The position numbers and the translations under genes were made by a program. 64,000 nucleotides of DNA. It comes from Candidatus Thiodiazotropha sp. (ex Monitilora ramsayi) (lineage in GTDB: Bacteria > Pseudomonadota > Gammaproteobacteria > Chromatiales > Chromatiaceae). How positions within the stretch are numbered: position 1 is the stretch's first letter; each line of letters opens with the position of its first letter. The notes beneath the pieces are model-generated. The model was not told the DNA's origin, did not search any database, and was given only the letters and a program-made list of their open reading frames with translations. Where the stretch lies: NCBI GenBank assembly GCA_025655575.1, contig JAHXIP010000004.1, forward strand, positions 216,158 to 280,157. Reading direction: 5' to 3'. Positions 38,481 to 46,494 of the stretch are shown in pieces.

Positions 38481-39410
38481 TTGGGAAGCATACAGCTACG
38501 TCGGAACTTCAGCCGCAACATCCTCGTCCGGATGATTATCATGTCAGCGGTCATCGCAGCCCTGATGGTATGGAAGTTCGAATTCATCAATCAGGTCTAT
38601 TTCCGTGACCAGCTGACCAGTACCGGCCTCATCATCAACGGCACGATCGTCGGCCTCTTTGCCATCGGCATCCTACGCATGATTACCATCTTTCTCCACT
38701 ATGCCCAGGAGGAGAATGCGCTGATCCGCTTTCTGCGCAATCTGCGCGAAGGGGAACAGGACCCACTGAAGCGCATCCACAAAAAAGCCATCATCGGCAA
38801 CCGCTATCGCACCATGCAGGGGCTGTTCAAGGCGAACTGTCCTATTAACCACGGCTCCCTGGCCTCGACCCTGGTAGCCAACGAGAGCACCCGCAACAGC
38901 CTGCCGAAGTTTATCAACAACATCCTGATCCTTACTGGCGTCTTCGGTACCATCGTCTCCCTCTCCATCGCGCTCATCGGTGCTTCGGACCTGCTCGCCA
39001 CTTCGATCAATGTAGGCGGCATGGGCATGGTGGTACACGGTATGTCCACCGCCCTCTCCACCACTATTACCGCCATCATCTGTTTCATCTTTTTCGGCTA
39101 TTTCAATCTCAAACTGAGTGATGTACAGACCAACCTGATCAGTGCCGTGGAGCAGATCACCGTCAACGAACTGCTGCCCCGCTTCCAGGTACAGACCGAC
39201 AGCGCCCTCTACGAATTCACAGGTCTGGTGCGCTCCCTGCAGGAGCTGGTCAACCAGATGAAGCAGTCCCAAGAGGGCTTCGAGGCAGTTGAACAACGCG
39301 TACTCGAGACCTTGCAGAGCTATCAGGAGAAGAGCGAGACCATGCATGAAGACATGGCAGAGGTTAAGCATCTTCTGAAGCGGGGCTTCCGCCTCCATGA
39401 GGACGACTGA
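38481..39410 (+). CDS. MotA/TolQ/ExbB-like proton-channel membrane protein
   Basis: Probable ion-channel half of a proton-driven motor of unknown purpose. About 309 residues from TTG 38481, preceded by AGGAG seven bases upstream; a longer frame starts ATG 38406 but overlaps the divergent kinase gene. Four membrane segments are visible: near residues 13-33, 50-75, then the paired helices with NILILTGVFGTIVSLSIAL and GMSTALSTTITAIICFIFF, which match TM3/TM4 of the MotA/ExbB family. The C-terminal ~85 residues are a coiled coil ending in VKHLLKRGFRLHEDD. The next gene, five bases on, encodes a MotB-like partner. It is not a standard MotA. Confidence 0.85.
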   Translation: MGSIQLRRNFSRNILVRMIIMSAVIAALMVWKFEFINQVYFRDQLTSTGLIINGTIVGLFAIGILRMITIFLHYAQEENALIRFLRNLREGEQDPLKRIHKKAIIGNRYRTMQGLFKANCPINHGSLASTLVANESTRNSLPKFINNILILTGVFGTIVSLSIALIGASDLLATSINVGGMGMVVHGMSTALSTTITAIICFIFFGYFNLKLSDVQTNLISAVEQITVNELLPRFQVQTDSALYEFTGLVRSLQELVNQMKQSQEGFEAVEQRVLETLQSYQEKSETMHEDMAEVKHLLKRGFRLHEDD

Positions 39411-39415
39411 CCCCC

Positions 39416-40375
39416 ATGGACGACGGCTTCATCGATCTGCGTCTCAACCAGCGTTCCAGCGAAGGGGATGACAGCTTCTGGCCCTCCTTCACCGACATCA
39501 TGACCGTGATCGTCATGATCTTCATGCTCGCCATGGTCATCCTGTTGCTGCGCAACATGGAACTCCTGAGCCAGCTGCGCTCCACCATGGAAGCGGAACA
39601 GCAGGCAGCGGAACTGGCCCGTACCACCGGTGAGGAGAATGTCACCCTCGAAGAGAAACTGATCGCCAGGGAGTACGAACTCTCCATGCTGCGTATGCAG
39701 ATGATGCGCATGGAAGAACGTGCTGAAGAGCAGGAGGCGGCAATCGCCAGTCAACGCCACCAGATCACCACCTTAAGCCGTGAACGTGATCTGCTCGATA
39801 CTCAGGTAGCAAGACTCAACCGCGAGAGCGATCAACTGCGTAATCAGTTGACCCTGTCCAATCGAAATATAGAGCGTCTCAATACCGACCTGGATCAGGC
39901 TAACCAAAGACAAGCGGCCACCCTGGCGGACCTGGAGGCACTACGCCTCTCCTTCAGCAGCCAGGAAGAGGAACTCTCTGCAGCCTTGGCGCAGAATATG
40001 ACAGCCACTCAGGAGCTGTCTGACCTCAAAACAGATTTCTCCGATCTCAAGATCAAATATGACAAACTGGTCAGGCCTGCCCGTACCGCCAAAGGCAAAA
40101 CCCTGGTCGAAGTGCGCTATGCGAAATCCGGCAGTAAGTACCGAATCGATTACAAGGGCCCCGGGCAAAGTGGTTTCAAACGCATCTCCCGCAAGACGCT
40201 GGATCAAAAGCTGACCCGGTTGAAAAAGAAAGACAACAATCTTTACGTCAAGGTCATCCTGCCCAAGGACAGCGGACTCTCTTATAGTGAAGCCTGGTCT
40301 TTCACCAACCACCTGCATCAAAATTACGACTATTATTTCCAGGAGGAGGCGAAAAAAGAGCGTATCGTCGAATAG
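39416..40375 (+). CDS. MotB/ZorB-like membrane protein with long coiled coil, no OmpA domain
   Basis: Partner of the preceding channel-like protein. The 319-aa product has a short cytoplasmic head, then FWPSFTDIMTVIVMIFMLAM (about residues 21-40), where the Asp in SFTD is placed as the proton-binding Asp of MotB, ZorB and ExbD-like stator proteins. After the single membrane helix comes a heptad-rich coiled coil of about 150 residues (about 50-205), then a C-terminal globular part of about 100 residues (LVEVRYAKSGSKYRIDYKG; NLYVKVILPKDSGLSYSEAW). No OmpA-type peptidoglycan-binding domain is present, unlike MotB or ZorB. Function unknown. Confidence 0.85.
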   Translation: MDDGFIDLRLNQRSSEGDDSFWPSFTDIMTVIVMIFMLAMVILLLRNMELLSQLRSTMEAEQQAAELARTTGEENVTLEEKLIAREYELSMLRMQMMRMEERAEEQEAAIASQRHQITTLSRERDLLDTQVARLNRESDQLRNQLTLSNRNIERLNTDLDQANQRQAATLADLEALRLSFSSQEEELSAALAQNMTATQELSDLKTDFSDLKIKYDKLVRPARTAKGKTLVEVRYAKSGSKYRIDYKGPGQSGFKRISRKTLDQKLTRLKKKDNNLYVKVILPKDSGLSYSEAWSFTNHLHQNYDYYFQEEAKKERIVE

Positions 40376-40486
40376 TTATTCGTGCTAACTGACCCCATGC
40401 CAGGTTGGGAATTTAACTTAGCCGATCGAGTCTAACTGTCGGATAGTTTGGGAATGGATCTGCGTCAGATTCAGGCAGTCAACATC

Positions 40487-41023
40487 ATGAAATACAGAAT
40501 CAATCTGGTCACCACAAGCCTACTCTGTGGCATTATTCTTGGCGGTTGCGCCTCCAAGGTACCGGAATATATACGTAACGCCCCCGCCGGTGATATTCGT
40601 GTGGATGAAGTGCAACAGGAAGCCACACGCTTCGTAGAAAATGAGGTTCGTTGGGGCGGCAGTATCATTTCAGTACAAAACCTCTCTGATGAGACACATA
40701 TTGAAGTCCTCGCGGTTAATCTGAGTAAATCGGGCAAGCCACAGGATGATGCAAAAAGCAGCGGACGGTTCATCGCCAGAATCAAAGGATTTCTGGAACC
40801 GGAAGAGTACCCGAAGGACCGGCTTCTAACCGTCACAGGCACTGTGAAAGACGTCGTTAAGCAGCCAGTCGGCAGCTACCCCTATCCTTACCCGGTGGTG
40901 GAAGTGAAGGGCTATTATCTCTGGCCGGAGGACGTCTACTACTCACCCCATCACTACGATCCTTTTTACAACCCCTATTTCTACCCGCACCCCTATTGGC
41001 GCAGGTATCCCTATTACTGGTAG
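40487..41023 (+). CDS. Slp family outer membrane lipoprotein
   Basis: Lipoprotein of 178 residues from ATG 40487, with lipobox (LCGIILGGC). The body has Slp-family features: WGGSIISVQNLSDETHIEVL, the GRFIARIKGFLEPEEY segment and RLLTVTGTVKDVV, consistent with a small OB-like outer membrane lipoprotein. The end is unusually rich in Tyr, Pro and His (SYPYPYPVVEVKGYYLW and a tail of YxP repeats). E. coli Slp is induced by starvation; the role here is unknown. An in-frame ATG at 40448 would add 13 residues and spoil the signal. Confidence 0.88.
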   Translation: MKYRINLVTTSLLCGIILGGCASKVPEYIRNAPAGDIRVDEVQQEATRFVENEVRWGGSIISVQNLSDETHIEVLAVNLSKSGKPQDDAKSSGRFIARIKGFLEPEEYPKDRLLTVTGTVKDVVKQPVGSYPYPYPVVEVKGYYLWPEDVYYSPHHYDPFYNPYFYPHPYWRRYPYYW

Positions 41024-41030
41024 ACGTGGA

Positions 41031-41564
41031 ATGAAACACACCGCCCTCATCCTTCAGGCTGCCCTGGTATTCCTCTTGCTCTCAGCCTGCAGTACAGCAC
41101 CCAAAGTCGCGACTGACGCTGATCGCAGCCCGACGCCCGCAGAAGTGACTGCAGCAGCAACGTCCGATTCTGGCAAAAGACTGCAATGGGGCGGTGTCAT
41201 CGTAGAAAGTCGCAATCTGGCTGATACTACCGAACTGCAGATTCTCGCCTACCCGCTGAAGAAAGATGGGAGACCCGATGTTACCGCCTCTCCCAATGGA
41301 CGATTCCTGGCGCAACATCAAGGCTATCTAGAAACCGTCGATTACGCCAAGGGTCGCCAGATAACGGTAACCGGTAAGTTTTCCGAAGTCCGCGCAGGAG
41401 AAGTCGGTGATGCCCCTTACGACTTCCCAACCCTCACCTCTGATGAACTGGTGCTTTGGCCTGAGGCATCAGCAACAAAACCTAAACCCAGAGTCAATTT
41501 CGGCTTCGGTGTCGGCTCCGGCGGCCGCTCCTGGGGCGGCGTGGGTGTCGGTATCGGTTTCTAA
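41031..41564 (+). CDS. Slp family outer membrane lipoprotein (second copy)
   Basis: The 177-aa product has a lipobox (LVFLLLSAC), and the same domain as its neighbour: WGGVIVESRNLADTTELQIL, GRFLAQHQGYLETVDYAKGR and QITVTGKFSEVRAGEVG. The tail is Gly-rich (FGFGVGSGGRSWGGVGVGIG) instead of Tyr/Pro-rich. It starts seven bases after the first slp gene; the two look like an old tandem duplication with diverged tails. Confidence 0.88.
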   Translation: MKHTALILQAALVFLLLSACSTAPKVATDADRSPTPAEVTAAATSDSGKRLQWGGVIVESRNLADTTELQILAYPLKKDGRPDVTASPNGRFLAQHQGYLETVDYAKGRQITVTGKFSEVRAGEVGDAPYDFPTLTSDELVLWPEASATKPKPRVNFGFGVGSGGRSWGGVGVGIGF

Positions 41565-41935
41565 AAATCAGTTTTTGATTTTTTGTCTTTTTACCAAAAA
41601 CAATCACCAGACGGCTGTTTTTTCCAGGCTACGATCTAACTGATCGACCAATTAAACGGGTTCGAAATGGTCCAGCCACATAAATAACCAGAAATATCAG
41701 TATGTTGTAAATTTTACAATATATAATTACAGCTTTTTTGCAACTTAAGATCCTCACTTTTTAGCCGATAAAAACAAGCACAACCAAGGGAGGAGGCGGA
41801 TTCTCTTTCTTTATGACTCGGGGCTCAGCGTAATTCGGTCGGGATCAGCGCTGGAAAAGGGGATTCAGCTGTGAAGACTCACCATTTTGACAAGTGCTCT
41901 TTAACACCATTTGTCATCCATTATCGGGGGGATCG
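41565..41935. other. 371-base AT-rich gap with an operator-like palindrome
   Basis: Contains an A/T-rich hairpin right after the second slp stop (AAAAATCA/TGATTTTT, about 41565-41585) that may terminate that transcript, and a palindrome with a -10 box (separate entry). A purine-rich GGGAGGAGGCGG block lies at 41789-41800. No further gene or known riboswitch is recognised. Confidence 0.45.
41705..41727 (+). promoter_or_regulatory. 15-base perfect palindrome overlapping a -10 box
   Basis: TTGTAAATTTTACAA (41705-41719) is a perfect inverted repeat, followed two bases later by TATAAT (41722-41727). No good -35 is visible, so the palindrome may be an activator or repressor operator controlling the pseudopilin/GGDEF-EAL transcript 200 bases downstream. 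The binding protein is unknown. Confidence 0.5.
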
Positions 41936-42406
41936 TTGAGAAGTACCTCCCATAAATCAGAGACAGGTGGTTTCTCCATCGTAGAACTCATGCTGGCCAT
42001 GGTCATCCTGGCAATTGTGTCTGCTGTTGTCATTCCGGTGTATCAAGGTTATGTGGCTGAAGCAGAAATGGGCAGTGTCATTCAAGAGATGAAGCAGGTT
42101 GAACTGATCCTGGAAAACCACAAGCTCGATACAAAAGCCTATCCTGCCAGCCTGGACGAGGTCGGCGTGAATATGCTCGATCCCTGGGGCAACCCATATC
42201 AATATCTGCCCATCGAAGGGGCAGGCAATAAAGCCAAGGGACATCAGCGCAAGGATCACAATCTGGTGCCCATCAACTCAGACTTCGATCTCTACAGTAT
42301 GGGTGAAGATGGCGCCAGCTCACCGCCGCTCACAGCCAAGTCAAGCCGGGACGATATTGTTCGAGCCAACAATGGTGGCTTTTACGGTTATGGTAAGGAC
42401 TACTGA
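41936..42406 (+). CDS. Lone GspG-like type II pseudopilin
   Basis: Type IV pilin-fold protein resembling the major pseudopilin of type II secretion. From TTG 41936 (preceded by GGGGGG) it has a short hydrophilic leader MRSTSHKSETGG, a prepilin peptidase site G|FSIVELM and the hydrophobic helix MAMVILAIVSAVVIPV-like stretch. The end has the GspG calcium/C-terminal signature (LDPWGNPYQYLP; FDLYSMGEDG; NNGGFYGYGKDY). A GTG at 41894 would give a 14-residue longer leader. No other type II secretion genes are near; the frame ends three bases before a GGDEF-EAL gene, so the two are coupled. Confidence 0.85.
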   Translation: MRSTSHKSETGGFSIVELMLAMVILAIVSAVVIPVYQGYVAEAEMGSVIQEMKQVELILENHKLDTKAYPASLDEVGVNMLDPWGNPYQYLPIEGAGNKAKGHQRKDHNLVPINSDFDLYSMGEDGASSPPLTAKSSRDDIVRANNGGFYGYGKDY

Positions 42407-42408
42407 GC

Positions 42409-45291
42409 GTGAGATTAACGAAAAAAATATTCAACAACCGTGTCTCTCGCAGAATCGTCGTACTGTTTATTATTGCCGCCATTATCCCTTTGCTTCTGTT
42501 GGCTGGACTAACCCTATACCAAATCCGCTACAAGCTGACTGAGCAGCATAGTGAGGAAATCCGCAACAGTGCCAAAATGATCGGCATGGAAATTTTCCAG
42601 AGGCTGCAATTCACCAAAGAGCAGTTCCAACTCATTGCCGACAGCCTTAATGCAGGCTATAAGCCGACATCAGAAAACCTAATATTATCAGCTGGCCCCT
42701 TACAACCAGGGCGCATCGAATCACTCCTCCAGTTAGACCAACAAGGCCGGATTACACATTTTATCGGCGACAGTCTGATCGATGGGGAGACATTGATTAG
42801 TGAGATCCATGAACAACGCATCCCTGGCAAGTCCATGCTTTTACTCTCCTCGACAGGAGAGCGGGAAGGTAAAAGCTCACTCTACCTCATCGTTCCGATA
42901 GATCCCGGAAATCCCACGGGGGATCTGCTGGTTGGTCGTTTGCATATTCCGGCGCTGCTAGACACCGATCAACTCGACCTGAGACGTGAACAGATCTGCG
43001 TGATTAATGAAAAAGGTGTCCCCTTTTATTGCAACAAACCTTATGACATCGCCTGGTTGGCAGATGTCATAACACTCACTCATAGTCAAAGCAGTCATCA
43101 TTTCGAGTGGCAAGACCCAAAGGGTGAGAAAACCTTCACCGCATTCTGGTCTCTCTTCCTATCGCCACATTATCAAGTAGAAAAATGGAGTGTTGCTGTT
43201 GCCCTCCCTAGTCAGATCGTGCTGACCTCCGTCAATCAGTTTCAGAAGATATTTCTTCAGGTAGGCGTGGTGACACTCGGACTGGTGATTTTGCTCAGCA
43301 TCTTTACCATCAGGCGTAACATGGTCCCTTTAGAACGCTTGCTAACCGGGACTCGACAGCTCTCAAGAGGTGCTTTTAATACTCGCGTCAAACTTGAAGG
43401 TAAGGATGAATTCACAGAGCTTGGTCACGCTTTCAACGACATGGCCACCCGGCTGGGAAACAGTTTTAATCAACAGGCAAACCTGATCGATTTCAGCTAC
43501 AGCCTGCAACACGCAGGCATCATCCACAAAGCATTACACGTTGCATTGGATGCACTGCCTCATTTTGTCAATTCGGACAAGCTGGCTGTCGTCTATGTAG
43601 AGCCGTCAGGTGACTTTGTACATCTTGAATGTCTTATCAGAAAAGGGGGGGCAACCTCAGAACGCAGTAAGTCCTACACGGCACATCAACTGAAGCTACC
43701 CACTACCCCCTGGAAGGGGACCACCAAAGCGGCAATAAAACACCTGCCGATCCTTGAACCAATCGACTTCCCAGCTGATACAGAAATCACCATCATGCCA
43801 GCGGTAATCAAACAAGGCATCATTGCTTGCCTGGTTCTGGAGCAGATGGAAACACACACGCCAGGCATCGATAATCTTTTTATCCTTACCCAATTCTGCG
43901 ACATTCTGGCCTCCGCCATCTCTAATATCAGGCTGAAGCAGCGGCTTGAATACCAAGCCTATCATGACCCGTTAACACATCTACCGAATCGCATACAAAT
44001 CAAGCGAGAGACAGAAAAGGCGCTACGACGTGCCAAACAGGATCATCTTGAGTTGGCCATTATGATCATGGATATCGATCGGTTTAAGCTCATCAACGAT
44101 TCAATGGGGCATGTCTCAGGCGACGAACTGCTGGTAGCCCTGGCCGAGCGACTCAAACAATTTACCAGCCGACGGGACATTCTCAGCCGGTTTGCCGGTG
44201 ATGAATTTGTTTTTCTTTTTGCTTCGAAAGGTCACGACCTTGAAAGTAAACTGCCAGAGATTATTGAACGGTTGGATCGAGTCTTTCACGACCCATTCAG
44301 TCTTGGGAAACGCAAAGTCAGGATTAGTGCGAGTAAGGGTATTGCCATGTACCCCAAAGATGGAGAAACCTTTCTCGATCTGCTGAAAAATGCTGATGCT
44401 GCCATGTATCACGCAAAACATCAGAAACCCGGTAGCTTTGCGTTTTACACACAAACACTGCAGTACAGCCTGATAGAGGAAATGGAGACCGAACAGAACC
44501 TGATAGATGCCCTGACACAGAAAGAGTTCGAACTTTACTATCAGCCCAGCATCCATCTCCCAAGCGGCCGCGCCGTCGGCGTGGAGACACTGATCCGATG
44601 GAGAAGACCACACTACGGACTTATTGCACCCAACAAATTCATACATATCGCTGAGCAGACCGGTCTGATAGAGCCGATCGGCAATTGGGTACTGAAACAA
44701 GCCTGCAAGGATTTTCTCCGTTGGCGAAATGACGGAATACTGCTGGACTATATCTCTTCCAATGTATCGAGTGTCCAATTACAGAATCCAAATTTCGTGC
44801 AAACAGTTAAGCACACGCTTGAGATCACCGGCATGGAGCCGCATCATCTGGAGTTAGAGATTACTGAAACGGCCTTCATTGAAGACTTTCAAGGCAGCCT
44901 GGATAAACTCAAGGAGATACGCGAGCTGGGAGTCAGGGTTGCTGTAGATGATTTCGGAACCGGGTATGCCTCGCTGAAATACCTCAAAGAGCTACCTGCC
45001 GATAGCATCAAAATCGACCGGCTGTTTATCAAGGATCTACCTGACAACAAAAATGACGTCGCAATTGTTTCATCGCTTGTCACCCTGACTAATAATTTAA
45101 AGCTTGGTTTGGTTGCCGAAGGAATCGAAACTGAAACACAAAGACTTTATCTTTTAAACGCCGGCATCAAGGTGGCGCAAGGATTTCTTATGAGTCGTCC
45201 ATTACCGGAAACCGAATTGCTGACGTATCTTGAGGAAAACCACAGATCTCATGAAGTACAGCAAATCACAGGACTACAAACAAAAGCCTGA
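42409..45291 (+). CDS. Membrane GGDEF-EAL protein (cyclic di-GMP turnover)
   Basis: A 960-aa bifunctional-type cyclic di-GMP enzyme starting with GTG. Order: membrane helix (about 15-37), periplasmic sensor of about 240 residues, second helix (about 282-302), HAMP, a GAF-like domain (about 365-510), GGDEF (about 520-685) and EAL (about 700-945). The GGDEF motif is RFAGDEF (about 596-602), a variant often still active; no RxxD inhibitory site is seen. In the EAL domain the motif is VETLIRW rather than EAL, with the catalytic Glu kept; DDFGTGYASL and KIDRLFIKDL are intact, so phosphodiesterase activity is plausible. Confidence 0.92.
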   Translation: MRLTKKIFNNRVSRRIVVLFIIAAIIPLLLLAGLTLYQIRYKLTEQHSEEIRNSAKMIGMEIFQRLQFTKEQFQLIADSLNAGYKPTSENLILSAGPLQPGRIESLLQLDQQGRITHFIGDSLIDGETLISEIHEQRIPGKSMLLLSSTGEREGKSSLYLIVPIDPGNPTGDLLVGRLHIPALLDTDQLDLRREQICVINEKGVPFYCNKPYDIAWLADVITLTHSQSSHHFEWQDPKGEKTFTAFWSLFLSPHYQVEKWSVAVALPSQIVLTSVNQFQKIFLQVGVVTLGLVILLSIFTIRRNMVPLERLLTGTRQLSRGAFNTRVKLEGKDEFTELGHAFNDMATRLGNSFNQQANLIDFSYSLQHAGIIHKALHVALDALPHFVNSDKLAVVYVEPSGDFVHLECLIRKGGATSERSKSYTAHQLKLPTTPWKGTTKAAIKHLPILEPIDFPADTEITIMPAVIKQGIIACLVLEQMETHTPGIDNLFILTQFCDILASAISNIRLKQRLEYQAYHDPLTHLPNRIQIKRETEKALRRAKQDHLELAIMIMDIDRFKLINDSMGHVSGDELLVALAERLKQFTSRRDILSRFAGDEFVFLFASKGHDLESKLPEIIERLDRVFHDPFSLGKRKVRISASKGIAMYPKDGETFLDLLKNADAAMYHAKHQKPGSFAFYTQTLQYSLIEEMETEQNLIDALTQKEFELYYQPSIHLPSGRAVGVETLIRWRRPHYGLIAPNKFIHIAEQTGLIEPIGNWVLKQACKDFLRWRNDGILLDYISSNVSSVQLQNPNFVQTVKHTLEITGMEPHHLELEITETAFIEDFQGSLDKLKEIRELGVRVAVDDFGTGYASLKYLKELPADSIKIDRLFIKDLPDNKNDVAIVSSLVTLTNNLKLGLVAEGIETETQRLYLLNAGIKVAQGFLMSRPLPETELLTYLEENHRSHEVQQITGLQTKA

Positions 45292-45309
45292 TACCCGTTC
45301 TACATACGA

Positions 45310-45990
45310 TCAAGTCGCCTTTTGCGCCACTTGATTTCTTAGATACACCGGCAAAGCATTCTCCGCTGACACAGCCAAACCCCGATCAAAATCCGCAGTC
45401 GCCAGCAGTGCAATCTCCCTTGCACTGCATAACATCTGCGCCTGATAACCCAACAACACTCCTTGAAGCCTTTTCTCCAGAATCTCTGCCCCTGCTGTCC
45501 AGCCCGAACCGACGCCATACCACTCCCCATCGATGGGAAGAGTGACCCGTTCGGCAGTTGCGACTTCCTCTGCAATCACGAGTCGCACCAACTCGTCCTC
45601 CCCCACTTTGTAGGCAGCCCAATAGAGTTCACCCATGCGAGCATCATAAGAGGGCAATAGATGTCGCTCGCCTTTTTCACGAAATGCCCGCTGTGCGAGC
45701 GCCGCCAGGGTTGAAACCGGTACTACCGGCAGGTCGGCGGCAAAGGCTGCCCCTTGAACCACCCCTGTGGCGATGCGAACACCGGTAAAGGAACCGGGAC
45801 CACGACCGAATGCCATGGCATCGAGCTGTGACGGAGTCAGTTCCGCTTCGGCCAGCAGGTCGTCCATCATCGACAGCAACAACTCACTGTGTCCCCGTGG
45901 TTTAACCTCATATCGAAGGTGAGTCTCATCGTCGATTAACAGCGCGGCGGAGCACGCCTCAGTCGCGGTTTCAATGGCAAGCAATTTCAT
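45310..45990 (-). CDS. tsaB: tRNA threonylcarbamoyladenosine biosynthesis protein TsaB
   Basis: Scaffold partner of TsaD and TsaE in forming t6A37 of ANN-decoding tRNAs. The 226-aa product has the ASKHA-fold N-terminus MKLLAIETATEACSAALL, HSELLLSMMDDLL, and the family motif FGRGPGSFTGVRIATGVVQG. It lacks the His metal motif of TsaD, as expected. Stands alone, convergent with the GGDEF-EAL gene. Confidence 0.95.
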   Translation of the reverse strand: MKLLAIETATEACSAALLIDDETHLRYEVKPRGHSELLLSMMDDLLAEAELTPSQLDAMAFGRGPGSFTGVRIATGVVQGAAFAADLPVVPVSTLAALAQRAFREKGERHLLPSYDARMGELYWAAYKVGEDELVRLVIAEEVATAERVTLPIDGEWYGVGSGWTAGAEILEKRLQGVLLGYQAQMLCSAREIALLATADFDRGLAVSAENALPVYLRNQVAQKAT

Positions 45991-46494
45991 AATGAGTTCA
46001 GTGGACCAGTATCGTTATGTGAGATGAAGATGATAGCAGGGCGAATGCTAGCATTTTGATTCAAGATACTCTCCATAAAAAGACCATAGACCTCTCCCCT
46101 CACTGAGAGGCCTTTGTCACCTCTCCAGGCGTATCCAACGCTTCGAAAAAAGTGCGCCGGTAACCTGTAATTGTGTGAAGTGAAATGCGGTACATATTCT
46201 GACTTTAATGTTGAGATAAACCCTACTTTCGAACTTTTTTTACAGCACTGGGTAGGGTATCTATGTAGACGACGCGAATGCAATTCACATGGTATTTCCA
46301 GTGTTAATTTATGTCATTGTTATTTATGTAATTATTTAAATTTTTAAGTAGTTCGGGTAATTTTACATACACCGACAGAGAATAAAGTGATATTTAGTAA
46401 CTTACTGTATACTATAGAAAATATCAAATTGGCATAAGTTCTGCTTATCTTCATCCCAACGAACACATGGATACCCCATTCGGAGATGAAGACA
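45991..46494. other. 504-base AT-rich gap upstream of the PEP-CTERM gene
   Basis: Holds the tsaB promoter region (minus side) and, on the plus side, a long AT-rich stretch (46280-46430) followed by a sigma54-type promoter (separate entry). The AT-rich stretch is a likely place for an upstream activator and for DNA bending. No ORF or RNA gene is convincing here. Confidence 0.45.
46430..46445 (+). promoter_or_regulatory. Putative sigma54 (RpoN) promoter of the PEP-CTERM gene
   Basis: TGGCATAAGTTCTGCT matches the TGGCAC-N5-TTGCW consensus at the invariant GG (46431-46432) and GC (46443-46444), which are 10 bases apart. The start codon follows about 50 bases later. PEP-CTERM genes are known to be controlled by the PrsK/PrsR two-component system with RpoN in some proteobacteria, which makes the match meaningful. 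Confidence 0.62.

Noticed and set aside
38481..40375. Zorya-type antiphage defence
   Set aside because: The layout of the first two proteins is similar, but the second lacks the OmpA domain of ZorB and the neighbours are glycerate kinase and Slp lipoproteins, with no helicase or nuclease components.
38481..40375. Flagellar stator MotAB or Tol/Ton ExbBD
   Set aside because: No flagellar or TonB neighbours; the partner has a 150-residue coiled coil and no OmpA or ExbD periplasmic domain.
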